From Mycobacterium sp. URHD0025 (GTDB lineage Bacteria > Actinomycetota > Actinomycetes > Mycobacteriales > Mycobacteriaceae): a DNA stretch of 64,000 nucleotides. Position numbers and translations under genes: made by a program. Below the pieces are notes generated by a model. It made no database searches and had not been told where the DNA came from. It was given only the letters and a program-made list of their open reading frames with translations. The DNA is taken from NCBI RefSeq assembly GCF_000426065.1, contig NZ_AUEQ01000013.1:62001-126000 (forward strand), read 5' to 3'. Shown here piece by piece: positions 18,001-25,728 of the stretch; positions within the stretch are counted from its first letter, which is position 1, and each line of letters opens with the position of its first letter.

Positions 18001-20051
18001 GCCGCCACCACGTCGGTGCGTCCGGCGAGCCGCTGCTGCGCCTCGGCGAACGGCAGCCGGACCAGAGCCATCGCACCGCAACCCATCACGGCCCGGAACC
18101 CGCGGGCCCGGTAGCACGCCACGGCGGCACCCTGGCGCAGCTCGAACACGCCGGAAACCACACAGGCCGCGACCTCGCCGACCGAGTGCCCGATCACCGC
18201 GGCCGGACGCACTCCCCGCTCGCGCAGTACCGCGGCCAGACCGACCTGCATCGCGAAGGTCAGCGCCTGGATCCGATCGGTGCCGCCCAACTCGCCGCTG
18301 CTCAACGCGTCGCGCGCGGAGAACCCGAGCTCACGCCCGAAGACCTCGTCGACCTCGTCGATGACGCGGGCGAAAGCTGGTTCGGCCGTGAGCAACTCAC
18401 GGCCCATGCCGGTCCAGTGCGAGCCATGTCCGGAGAACACCCACACGGCATCCCGCGCCTGGCCGCCGGGAAGTTCTCCGGTGACCAGACCGCCGCCGGA
18501 CTCACCGCGCGACAGTGCGTCGAGGCCGGCGATCAGTTCATGCCGATGCTCTGCGACGACCGCGGCCCGGACCGGTTCGTGCGTACGCCGAGCCCACAAT
18601 GTGGCGGCCACCGGCGCCACGTCCTGATGGCCCACGCGCAGGTGATCGGCCAGCGCTTCGGCCTGGCGGGCCAGTCGCCGCCCGGACCGCGCCGAGAGTG
18701 GCACGATCACCGGACCGCGCTTCTGTGACGTCGGGACATGTTGCGCCGGAGCCTCTTCCAGAAGAATATGCGCGATCGTGCCGCCGTAGCCGTAGCTGCA
18801 CACCGCGGCCCGGCGCGGGGTGTCGCCACGCACCCAGGGTTCGACCTCGGTGGGCACCCGAAGCCCACTGTTGGCCCAGTCCACGGCCGCGGTGAGCTGG
18901 CACAGCCCGGCGGTGGGCGGGATCGCCTCATGATGCAGCGCCAGCACCGTCTTGATCAGTCCCATCACGCCGGCCCCGCCCTCCAGGTGGCCGATGTTGG
19001 GTTTGACCGAACCGATACGGCATCGGTCCTGATCAGCGCGCCCGGCGCCGTACACCTCGGCCAGCGCGCCGACCTCCGTGGGATCGCCTGTGGGAGTTCC
19101 GGTTCCGTGCGCCTCGATATAGCCGACGCCGGCTGGTTCGACTCCCGACATCGCGCATGCGCGGCGGAACATGTCCGCCTGCGCGGCGCCGTTGGGCGAC
19201 ATGATGCCCACCGTGCGCCCGTCCTGCGCGGTCGCACCACCACGCACGACCGCCAGGACGCGGTCGCCGTCGCGTTCTGCGTCGGCCAGCCGTTTGAGCA
19301 CGACGACTCCGGCTCCCTCACCGCGGCCGTAGCCGTCGGCGGCGGCATCGAAGGTCTTGCAGCGGCCGTCGGGGGCTGTGGCTCCGGCCTCGTCGAGCAC
19401 GCGGGTCAGGCCCGGTCCGATCAGCGCGCTGACGCCCCCGGCCAGGGCCAGCGATGTCTCGCCGGCACGCAGCATCTGACAGGCCTGATGCACCGCGACC
19501 AATGAGGCCGCACACGCGGCGTCCAGGGCGACGCTCGGACCGCGAAGATCGAGCAGATGCGAGACCCGGTTGGCGATTCCGCACAGTGACGTGCCGATAC
19601 CGGTCCACGCGTCGATGCCGGGCAGGTCCTCCATGATCAACTTGCCGTAATCATCAGAGTTGACGCCCATCAGCACGGCGGTGTCGCTACCGGCGAGCGC
19701 CCTCGGCGAAACCCCGGCGTGTTCGAGCGCCTCCCAACTGACCTCCAGCGCCAACCGCTGCTGAGGGTCCATCACCTCAGCCTCGCGCGGTGAGACGCCG
19801 AAGAACTCGGCGTCGAATCCGGGCAGATCGTCGAGGAAGGTGCCGAGCCGGGTCACCTCGCGCAGGACAGCCGCATTGCGCGGATCACGCCGCAGGTAGG
19901 GCTCCCAACGCTCCTCGGGCACCTCGGTGACGTGGCTACGGCCCTCGATGAGGAAATTCCAGAAGTCCGTCGGCGTCGCGACGTTGCCCGCGACGCGGCA
20001 GCCGATGCCGATCACGGCGATGGGCTCGGGTGTCGCGGCGCCGGATGCCAT
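14901..20051 (-). CDS. Iterative type I PKS, candidate 6-methylsalicylic acid synthase (KS-AT-DH-KR-ACP)
   Basis: A 1716-residue single-module PKS. KS: Cys180 in 'VALDAACAASL', His315 ('EAHGTGTP') and His355 ('NIGHLEGG'). AT: 'GHGSHW' near 541, Ser623 in 'GHSVGEV' and 'VAFHSPAMD' near 722, compatible with malonyl. DH/thiohydrolase: H928 in 'HPVQGTEIVP'. KR: 'ITGGTGVLGLLMAQRLADLGARRLVLLSRSG'. C-terminal ACP: 'LGVDSIMTVRLRRQLEKQTG'. This order, the 'DAACAASL' KS motif and the length match iterative bacterial and fungal 6-MSA synthases; orsellinate-type enzymes lack the KR. There is no enoylreductase and no thioesterase. The frame extends to 20111, but an iron box occupies 20078-20096, so the ATG at 20051 is chosen. 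mbtI lies directly upstream on the same strand. It should supply a 6-methylsalicylate cap for mycobactin (inference). Confidence 0.85.
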   Translation of the reverse strand: MASGAATPEPIAVIGIGCRVAGNVATPTDFWNFLIEGRSHVTEVPEERWEPYLRRDPRNAAVLREVTRLGTFLDDLPGFDAEFFGVSPREAEVMDPQQRLALEVSWEALEHAGVSPRALAGSDTAVLMGVNSDDYGKLIMEDLPGIDAWTGIGTSLCGIANRVSHLLDLRGPSVALDAACAASLVAVHQACQMLRAGETSLALAGGVSALIGPGLTRVLDEAGATAPDGRCKTFDAAADGYGRGEGAGVVVLKRLADAERDGDRVLAVVRGGATAQDGRTVGIMSPNGAAQADMFRRACAMSGVEPAGVGYIEAHGTGTPTGDPTEVGALAEVYGAGRADQDRCRIGSVKPNIGHLEGGAGVMGLIKTVLALHHEAIPPTAGLCQLTAAVDWANSGLRVPTEVEPWVRGDTPRRAAVCSYGYGGTIAHILLEEAPAQHVPTSQKRGPVIVPLSARSGRRLARQAEALADHLRVGHQDVAPVAATLWARRTHEPVRAAVVAEHRHELIAGLDALSRGESGGGLVTGELPGGQARDAVWVFSGHGSHWTGMGRELLTAEPAFARVIDEVDEVFGRELGFSARDALSSGELGGTDRIQALTFAMQVGLAAVLRERGVRPAAVIGHSVGEVAACVVSGVFELRQGAAVACYRARGFRAVMGCGAMALVRLPFAEAQQRLAGRTDVVAAISASAESCVISGLTDAVEQVCESWSGQGIVVRRVNTDVAFHSPAMDDLTGALADSVARLEPPRDAEIPLYTTALADARSTAPRDADYWVRNLRGQVRFAEAVTAAAEDGHRLFLEISAHPVVSHSIVETLLHLGMDDHAVVPLLRRDAPESPAVMAAIASLYCHGAEIDHGVGQADPWAADLPVTQWQHRHFWRVPTAAPGGRAVHDATGHTLLGGRTDVAGAVATRMWQTRLDFDTRPYPGDHPVQGTEIVPAAVLLNTFLAASGAGAALKDVLLRTPVAPARARDLQVVLTDRELTLASRLADAAEDQDGGWLTHSSAVVDPVRAEVAGVDLDAARARCTELLAPRQVIDTLAELGVAAMGFGWDIKDLRRGEGELLARVTSEPDGTQPSTWASLMDAATSAASTSFDGPPRLRMPARIERVQVHAAPPATATLSVRRRPGTTTTDVAITDESGTVLLSIEGMAFEELENPGRESSATDVRRIVHRVSWHRVSARGERPLSGVVLVGGDVDRLEAAVDDLTAAAVPYVAVEDPAELESIIDLGSLPSELGENAVVLVLPRDDDSPGAAVDMVTRTLALQQRVGLSARLWALTVGVHEGANVTHAPLWGLGRVAAAEHPQLWGGVVDVADGHLPLAALGSTDGHGVLVVREGVALAARLSASGTGAAQASPMQCAPGGTYLITGGTGVLGLLMAQRLADLGARRLVLLSRSGLGDRSAWADRTQSAAVRAITALEERGVSVTVAAVDLGAAGSADALRDVLRPLPPVRGVIHAAGVEAGALLMNTTSDEFATAMHPKVQGTLALHEVFPPAQLDWMVLFSSCGYLAGFPGQGAYGCANSFLDGMARHRRSLGDRTTAVAWTAWRGLGMGSTSEFVAAQLDALGMGTVGADDAMRALDLAMREDTANVVVLPVLPAAAAVPILADVAPEEEPDDIADPAAGEFDPEQLAAHVLTAVASQLGLAEADVNVDLPLVELGVDSIMTVRLRRQLEKQTGLSLPPTLLWEHPTAAAVTARIIELLAPAEEREVRAGG

Positions 20052-20077
20052 GTCAGCAGGCGTCCCATCGGACGAAG

Positions 20078-20096
20078 TCTGGATAGGCTTGCCTAA
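20078..20096 (-). promoter_or_regulatory. IdeR-type iron box before the 6-MSA-synthase-like PKS
   Basis: Minus-strand TTAGGCAAGCCTATCCAGA matches 13 of 19 iron-box positions, including the whole TTAGG arm and the central AGCCTA. It ends 26 bp before the chosen ATG at 20051 and overlaps an AT-rich TATTTA that could be the -10. The gap 20052-20279 also holds a small hairpin (GGGGTTTTACCCC, 20143-20155) but no gene. The box ties the PKS to iron starvation like the mbt genes. Confidence 0.65.
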
Positions 20097-20279
20097 ATAT
20101 GCTGCCGACATGCGGACAATACTGGCACACGGCCCGAGGAATCAGGGGTTTTACCCCGCACCAAGCTGTGAACTGGCTGGGAAGCCCCACCAGGGGTGAT
20201 GACCAGCAGTTTTACTGGCGGAGCTCACTACTCGGCCACCGCTGCCGCCATCTCACCCGGCCCATGTCGGCGTGTTAAC

Positions 20280-21677
20280 TCACTCACATGTCGGCACGGG
20301 CTCCTCTGCGGCGACGAGGTAGGGCGACAACGTGCCGAGCTTCTCGCACGTCTCCTCGAACTCACGGTCCGGCGTGGACTCCGCGATGATCCCGGCACCC
20401 GCCCGCAGCCAGGTGCGCCCGCCGTCCTCATACGCCGCACGTAGCGCGAGCGCCGCGTCGAGGGAACCGTCGCGCGAGAACATCGCCACCGCGCCCGAGT
20501 AGAGACCGCGCGGCAGTTCATCGTGCCGCAGGATCGCTTCGACACCCTCGGCCTTGGGAATTCCCGATGCCGTCACCGCCGGGAAGAGAGCTTCCAATGC
20601 GTCCATACGGTCCATCGACGGGTCGAGACGCGCGCCGACCGTCGACCCGAGGTGCTGCACGCTTCCACGCTCCCGGACCGTCATGAAGTCGGTTACCCTC
20701 GCCGTGCCGGGTTCCGCCACTTCGGCGATCTCCTTGAGCGAACTGCGCACCGATATCGCGTGTTCGACGATTTCCTTGGAATTGGACTCGAGATCTTCGC
20801 GCGCCGCCTGATCGTTGGCGGCGCCGCGCCCGAAGGCCCGCGTTCCGGCCAGTGGCTCGGTTACCACCAAGCCGTCCCGGTGCACTGCGGCGACGAGCTC
20901 GGGACTGTAGCCGAGCGCACGAAGAGGGCCGAGCCGCAACAGGAATGAGCGGGCCGGGTTGTTGTGCCTGCGACCCAGCCGGTACGTCGACGGGAAATCC
21001 AGCCGAAACGGTACGTCGAATCGCCGCGAGAGGATGACCTTCTGATATCGCCCACTGGTGATCTCATCGATGGCGGACGCCACGCGGTCTCGGTAGGCAC
21101 TGTCGTCGTGCCGGATGTCGACGACGCTGGGAGTGCGCGTGGGCCGGACGCCTTCGGCGATCAGCCGCCGCACGACCTCCTGGTGGCTCTCGTCGCCGCA
21201 CCGCACGGTGACCCGTTCAGCGGTGACCTCGATGTGCGTCCGCGGGCTGAACACCCGGGCCAGCGGGGTCTTCGGCGGCAACCGGTCTCCGAGGCCGAAC
21301 TTGAACGCACCGAATTCGAATGCGACCCAACCGAATGCGGTTTCCGCGCGGGTTTCGGAATCGGCGAGCATCTGATCGACGGCTGCGCCGAGCGCCACAC
21401 TGGGCCTTCCGGTCCACGAGCGGCTTTCCACCACGGCATTTTCCCTGGTTAGCCGCAGTTCATCGCTGTCCAACTCAACACCGAACTGTGCTCCGAAAGC
21501 CAGGATCCACCGGTTCCCCCGCTCGTAGACCACATAGTCCCCGCCTTCGGCTTCGGACAGGGCACGGGCGATCTCGGCGACCACATCGGCCGGGCCGATC
21601 GCGTCACCCGCCGGCAGCTCGAACGAGGCGAGAGCGGCCGAAGCGGTGCAGTCAGCTTGGGCATTACTTGTCCGCAT
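20280..21677 (-). CDS. mbtI: Salicylate synthase MbtI
   Basis: A 465-residue member of the chorismate-utilising (MST) family that converts chorismate via isochorismate to salicylate plus pyruvate. Seen are 'YQKVILSRRFDVPF', which holds the general-base Lys, 'EPLAGTRAFGRG' with the Mg/substrate loop, 'NSKEIVEHAISVRSSL', and the C-terminal 'GLYSGAVAMFSRDGSLDAALALRAAYEDGG' with 'LRAGAGI'. It lies directly upstream of the PKS on the same strand, so both possible aryl starters, salicylate and 6-methylsalicylate, would come from neighbouring genes. No clear SD precedes the ATG. Only a very degenerate iron-box-like sequence (around 21682-21700) is seen; a set of 11-bp repeats lies further upstream. 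Confidence 0.92.
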   Translation of the reverse strand: MRTSNAQADCTASAALASFELPAGDAIGPADVVAEIARALSEAEGGDYVVYERGNRWILAFGAQFGVELDSDELRLTRENAVVESRSWTGRPSVALGAAVDQMLADSETRAETAFGWVAFEFGAFKFGLGDRLPPKTPLARVFSPRTHIEVTAERVTVRCGDESHQEVVRRLIAEGVRPTRTPSVVDIRHDDSAYRDRVASAIDEITSGRYQKVILSRRFDVPFRLDFPSTYRLGRRHNNPARSFLLRLGPLRALGYSPELVAAVHRDGLVVTEPLAGTRAFGRGAANDQAAREDLESNSKEIVEHAISVRSSLKEIAEVAEPGTARVTDFMTVRERGSVQHLGSTVGARLDPSMDRMDALEALFPAVTASGIPKAEGVEAILRHDELPRGLYSGAVAMFSRDGSLDAALALRAAYEDGGRTWLRAGAGIIAESTPDREFEETCEKLGTLSPYLVAAEEPVPTCE

Positions 21678-21715
21678 TCGCCGAAGCGTAGCCTCGCGTC
21701 TTCCATTGCACAGAC

Positions 21716-21748
21716 CTACGTATTTGCTACGTATCTACTACGAAGTCA
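21716..21748. repeat. Three 11-bp tandem direct repeats upstream of mbtI
   Basis: CTACGTATTTG, CTACGTATCTA and CTACGAAGTCA follow each other at 21716, 21727 and 21738 with an exact 11-bp step, about one helical turn. They lie 39-71 bp before the mbtI start, where an activator or co-regulator would bind. The rest of the 162-bp gap between mbtI and hemW holds nothing I recognise. Confidence 0.55.
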
Positions 21749-21839
21749 ACAACTTCCGCATCGGTGGCACCGATCACAAGATCACCGTGCACACAGTTGC
21801 CTCAAAGATCACTCATAGGAATACCCCCGGGGGGTCGCC

Positions 21840-23015
21840 CTACCCGAGAAGGTCTCGGACGACCGCGTCGGCGAGCAGCCGGCCGCGGTCGGTCAACACC
21901 AGGGCACCTGAATTCGCTTCGAGAAGCCCTTCCCGACAAAGTTTGTCAGCCTGCGCCAGTTCGCCTGCGTCCAGCAGAGCCGTCGGGAGGCCATCACGCA
22001 CCCGGACCCGCAACATCACTTCCTCGACGTGCCGGTCGCGCGCATCCAGCTCCTCGAAACCGGCGATAGGCAGCCGGTTTTCGCCCAACGCCTGCGCATA
22101 GGCATTGGGGTGCTTGACGTTCCACCACCGGGTGGTGCCCAGGAAGCCGTGCGCTCCCGGCCCGGCACCCCACCATTCGCCGCCGTCCCAGTAGCCGAGG
22201 TTGTGCCGGCACTCGCCGCCCTCGGTGCTCCAGTTGGACACCTCGTACCAGTGCAGACCGGCCGCCGACAACCGACTGTCGAGCAGCTCGTAACGCTGTG
22301 CCAGGACATCGTCGTCGGGCCGGGCGATCTCACCGCGGCGCACCCGGCGGGCCAGTGCGGTGCCGTCTTCGACGATCAGCGAGTACGCCGACACGTGGTC
22401 GACCTCGGCACCCACCGCGACATCGATCGACCGCCGCAGATCGTCGTCGCTCTCCCCCGGCGTGCCGTAGATGAGGTCGATGTTGACGTGCTCGAACCCG
22501 GCGGCCCGGGCCTCCAGGGCCGCCGCCGGCGCGCGGCCCGGTGAGTGCGTGCGGTCCAGCACCGCCAGCACCTGCGGCGCGGCCGACTGCATGCCCAGGG
22601 ATATCCGCGTGTAACCGGCCTCACGAAGCGTCGCGAACATCTCCGGTGAGGTGGATTCCGGATTGGCCTCGGTGGTCACCTCGGCATCGTTCGCCAGGTC
22701 GAAGTTCTCCCGGACCGCCCCCAATACCGCGGCCAGGCCTGCACCGCCGAGCAGCGAGGGTGTGCCGCCGCCCACGAAGACCGTGTCCACCGGCACGGAA
22801 CCGACGGTGGCCGCGGCCAGGCGCAGTTCGATGCGCAACGCGGCCAGCCAGCCGTCCGGGCTGGCTCCCCCCAGCTCGGACGCCGTATAGGTATTGAAGT
22901 CGCAGTATCCGCACCGGGTGGCGCAGAACGGGACGTGGATGTAGATGCCGAACGCGCGTCCCGGCACGTGTGCCAACTGGGGTTGGCCGGCGAGCTCGGT
23001 GCGCATGGTCATCAT
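21840..23015 (-). CDS. hemW: HemW-type radical SAM protein (heme chaperone, formerly 'HemN-like')
   Basis: A 391-residue radical SAM enzyme with the cluster motif Cx3CxxC as 'CATRCGYCDFNTYT' near residue 27, 'GGGTPSLL' near 90, 'TTEANPE' and 'SLGMQS', and the HemW C-terminal domain. HemW delivers heme to apo-proteins. It lacks the extra features of true coproporphyrinogen III dehydrogenase, so the old 'HemN' name should be avoided. Starts at 23015, 23012 and 23006 are possible (MMTMR); the longest is listed. The ORF is open further upstream, but that part does not resemble the family. It is divergent from the cysteine leader/nirA unit. Confidence 0.88.
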   Translation of the reverse strand: MMTMRTELAGQPQLAHVPGRAFGIYIHVPFCATRCGYCDFNTYTASELGGASPDGWLAALRIELRLAAATVGSVPVDTVFVGGGTPSLLGGAGLAAVLGAVRENFDLANDAEVTTEANPESTSPEMFATLREAGYTRISLGMQSAAPQVLAVLDRTHSPGRAPAAALEARAAGFEHVNIDLIYGTPGESDDDLRRSIDVAVGAEVDHVSAYSLIVEDGTALARRVRRGEIARPDDDVLAQRYELLDSRLSAAGLHWYEVSNWSTEGGECRHNLGYWDGGEWWGAGPGAHGFLGTTRWWNVKHPNAYAQALGENRLPIAGFEELDARDRHVEEVMLRVRVRDGLPTALLDAGELAQADKLCREGLLEANSGALVLTDRGRLLADAVVRDLLG

Positions 23016-23114
23016 TTGATTTTCCCAGACTGTCCAGCGACGACTTTTGCTCACCCTGAGCGCAAATATGGCCCGGTTAGGGCAGGTGACGACAATCGTG
23101 GCACAATGGCGGGC

Positions 23115-23210
23115 GTGACTGCCGCCCACAACAGCACCACCCGCATTCAGCTGGTGGCTCGTCGGCATGTCGATTTCAAGCGCGTATGTAGCTGTTGCTG
23201 TCTGCCTTAA
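23115..23210 (+). CDS. Polycysteine leader peptide upstream of nirA (uORF)
   Basis: A 31-codon ORF (GTG start at 23115; alternatives are the ATG at 23106 and the GTG at 23154) ending in R-V-C-S-C-C-C-L-P followed by TAA. A CACAAT sequence seven bases before the GTG could be the -10 of a leaderless transcript. Poly-Cys uORFs in front of sulfur operons act as cysteine-responsive attenuators in mycobacteria: when Cys-tRNA is low, ribosomes stall on the Cys codons and expression of the downstream genes rises. The 124 bp between this stop and the nirA ATG contains GC-rich pairing sequence (around 23262-23282) that could hide the nirA SD. Confidence 0.75.
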   Translation: MTAAHNSTTRIQLVARRHVDFKRVCSCCCLP

Positions 23211-23334
23211 TCATGCGTTGATTTCGGAGCCCGCCCGCCCAATACATTCAGCTGGCCGCCGGATCTGCGCCGCCGGACAGCCCCACCGGCGATAAGCGCA
23301 TTCCAGCGGTCGGTTCCATAAGAGGAGCCAAGTC

Positions 23335-25011
23335 ATGACCGAGGTTCAAGCCCAGCCACGACCCGCGAAGACTCGCGATGAGGGTCAGTGGGCGCTGGGT
23401 AGCCGCGATCCACTGAACCCCAACGAGGTGTTCAAACAGGCGGATGACGCCCTCAACGTCCGCGCCCGCATCCTCGATGTCTACTCCAAGCAGGGCTTCG
23501 ACAGCATCGACAAGACCGACCTGCGGGGCCGGATGCGCTGGATGGGCCTTTACACCCAGCGTGAGCAGGGCTATGACGGCACCTTCACCGGTGACGACAA
23601 CGCCGAACTGTTGGAGGCCCCGTACTTCATGATGCGGGTGCGCTCCGACGGCGGTGCGCTGACCGCGAAGTCGCTGCGCACCCTGGGTGAGATCTCGATC
23701 GAGTTCGCCCGCGACACCGCCGACATCACCGACCGGGAGAACATTCAGTACCACTGGATCCGTATCGAGGATGTGCCGGAGATCTGGCGCCGGCTCGAAG
23801 AGGTCGGTCTACAGACCACCGAGGCCTGCGGCGACTGCCCCCGCGTTGTCCTGGGCTCGCCGCTCGCCGGTGAATCCCTCGACGAGGTGATCGACCCGAC
23901 GCCCGCGCTGGAAGAGATCGTCCGCCGCTACATCGGCAACCCGCTGCTGTCGAACCTGCCGCGCAAGTTCAAGACCGCGATCTCGGGCCTGCAGGACGTC
24001 GCACACGAGATCAACGACGTGGCGTTCATCGGGGTCAACCACCCTGAGCACGGCCCCGGCCTCGACGTGTGGGTCGGAGGTGGCCTGTCCACCAACCCGA
24101 TGCTGGCCCAACGACTGGGCGTCTGGGTGCCGTTGGACGAGGTGCCCGACGTCTGGGAGGGCGTCACCTCGATCTTCCGCGACTACGGCTACCGCCGTCT
24201 GCGCAACAAGGCCCGGCTGAAGTTCCTGGTCAAGGATTGGGGCCCGCAGAAGTTCCGCGAGGTGTTGGAGACCGAGTACCTCAAGCGCAAGCTGATCGAC
24301 GGGCCCGCGCCCGAGCAGGTGCCCCACAACATCGACCATGTCGGCGTACAGAAGCTCAAGAACGGCCTCAACGCCGTCGGCGTCGCCCCGATCGCCGGCC
24401 GGGTGTCCGGCACCATCCTGACCAAGGTCGCCGATCTGGCCGAGGCTGCCGGGTCCGACCGAATCCGGTTGACGCCGTACCAGAAGCTGATCGTGCTCGA
24501 CGTGCCTGACGACAAGCTGGCCGGACTGCGCGCCGGCCTCGATGCGCTGGGACTGTCCTCGACCCCGTCGCGCTGGCGGCAGAACGTGATGGCCTGCACC
24601 GGCATCGAGTACTGCAAGCTGTCCTTCGCCGAGACCCGGGTCCGGGCGCAGAGTCTGGTACCCGATCTGGAGGAGCGCCTCGCCGACCTGAACTCGACGC
24701 TGGACGTGCCGGTGACCGTCAACCTCAACGGCTGCCCGAACTCGTGCGCCCGCATCCAGATCGCCGATATCGGCTTCAAGGGGCAGATGATCGACGATGG
24801 TAACGGCCCCGAGGAGGGCTTCCAGGTCCATCTGGGCGGCAGCCTCGGCCTGGACAGCGGATTCGGCCGCAAGCTGCGCCAGCACAAGGTGCTGTCGACC
24901 GAGCTCGGTGACTACGTCGAGCGGGTCGTTCGCAATTTCGTGAAACAACGTGAGGGCAACGAGCGTTTCGCCCAGTGGGCCGTAAGGGCCGACGAGGCGG
25001 ATTTGAGGTGA
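23335..25011 (+). CDS. nirA: Ferredoxin-dependent assimilatory sulfite reductase (NirA/SirA)
   Basis: A 558-residue siroheme/[4Fe-4S] reductase that turns sulfite into sulfide with six electrons from ferredoxin. The cluster and siroheme ligands are visible as 'CTGIEYCKLSF' (CxxxxxC) and 'NGCPNSCAR' (CxxxC), near residues 421 and 466. Two repeated ferrodoxin-like halves are present, as usual for the family. AGAGGAG lies seven bases before the ATG. The stop overlaps the cysH start (GTGA at 25008-25011), so nirA, cysH and the chelatase form one operon. The polycysteine leader upstream should set expression to cysteine supply. Confidence 0.92.
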   Translation: MTEVQAQPRPAKTRDEGQWALGSRDPLNPNEVFKQADDALNVRARILDVYSKQGFDSIDKTDLRGRMRWMGLYTQREQGYDGTFTGDDNAELLEAPYFMMRVRSDGGALTAKSLRTLGEISIEFARDTADITDRENIQYHWIRIEDVPEIWRRLEEVGLQTTEACGDCPRVVLGSPLAGESLDEVIDPTPALEEIVRRYIGNPLLSNLPRKFKTAISGLQDVAHEINDVAFIGVNHPEHGPGLDVWVGGGLSTNPMLAQRLGVWVPLDEVPDVWEGVTSIFRDYGYRRLRNKARLKFLVKDWGPQKFREVLETEYLKRKLIDGPAPEQVPHNIDHVGVQKLKNGLNAVGVAPIAGRVSGTILTKVADLAEAAGSDRIRLTPYQKLIVLDVPDDKLAGLRAGLDALGLSSTPSRWRQNVMACTGIEYCKLSFAETRVRAQSLVPDLEERLADLNSTLDVPVTVNLNGCPNSCARIQIADIGFKGQMIDDGNGPEEGFQVHLGGSLGLDSGFGRKLRQHKVLSTELGDYVERVVRNFVKQREGNERFAQWAVRADEADLR

Positions 25012-25721
25012 GTGGCAACGTGACGAACGTGACCGAAGCAGAACTGATCGAGCTCGCGGAGCAGGGCGCGGCCGAGCTGGCCGACGCGAGCGCCGAAGAA
25101 CTTCTGCGCTGGACCGACAAGCACTTCGGTGGCAACTACGTGGTGGCCTCGAACATGCAGGACGCGGTGCTGGTCGAGATGGCGGCCAAGGTGCGTCCCG
25201 GCGTCGACGTGCTGTTCCTCGACACCGGCTACCACTTCGCCGAGACCATCGGCACGCGCGACGCCGTCGAGCAGGTCTATGGCGTCAACGTGGTGAACGT
25301 CCGCCCGGAGAACACCGTGGCCCAGCAGGACCAACTGCACGGTAAGGACCTGTTCGCCCGCGATGCCGCGGCATGCTGCCGGATGCGCAAGGTCGAACCG
25401 CTCGGCAAGGCGCTGGCCGGCTACACCGCCTGGGTCACCGGCATCCGCCGCGTGGAGGCACCGACGCGCGCCAACGCCCCGCTGATCAGCTGGGACGCCG
25501 CGTTCGGCCTGGTGAAGATCAACCCGATCGCGGCCTGGTCCGATGAGGACATGCAGGCCTACATCGAGGCCAACGACATCCTCGTCAATCCCCTTGTGTA
25601 CGACGGCTATCCGTCCATCGGATGCGCACCTTGCACGAGCAAGCCGGTGGAGGGCGCCGATCCGCGCAGCGGCCGGTGGGCCGGCCAGGCCAAGACGGAG
25701 TGCGGGCTGCACGCCTCGTGA
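25008..25721 (+). CDS. cysH: Adenylyl-sulfate (APS) reductase CysH
   Basis: A 237-residue thioredoxin-dependent reductase that makes sulfite from APS. The [4Fe-4S] ligands that distinguish APS reductases from PAPS reductases are present: 'ACCRMRKV' and 'GCAPCTSKP' (CC...CxxC). The C-terminal 'ECGLH' contains the catalytic Cys. The GTG start at 25008 overlaps the nirA stop by 4 bp; GTG 25020 is a less likely alternative. CysH and NirA catalyse consecutive steps, so the gene order follows the pathway. Confidence 0.93.
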   Translation: MSGNVTNVTEAELIELAEQGAAELADASAEELLRWTDKHFGGNYVVASNMQDAVLVEMAAKVRPGVDVLFLDTGYHFAETIGTRDAVEQVYGVNVVNVRPENTVAQQDQLHGKDLFARDAAACCRMRKVEPLGKALAGYTAWVTGIRRVEAPTRANAPLISWDAAFGLVKINPIAAWSDEDMQAYIEANDILVNPLVYDGYPSIGCAPCTSKPVEGADPRSGRWAGQAKTECGLHAS

Positions 25722-25728
25722 GGTATCT

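Noticed and set aside
16524..18728. A 734-codon plus-strand open frame antisense to the PKS
   Set aside because: It lies wholly inside the PKS on the other strand, has no recognisable domain, and long antisense frames are normal in GC-rich DNA. The same holds for frames at 43-1350, 7829-8923, 23809-24948, 41306-42199 and 59171-60805.
21682..21700. Possible iron box directly before mbtI
   Set aside because: Only the central AGGCTA is preserved and both outer arms fail, so I did not list it as an IdeR site although mbtI is expected to be iron-regulated.
21821..21836. ATACCCCCGGGGGGTC resembles a CstR operator near hemW
   Set aside because: Only the left arm (ATACCC) fits; the right arm lacks GGGTAT, and the site lies behind the hemW stop rather than before a gene. 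It may be a weak hemW terminator instead.
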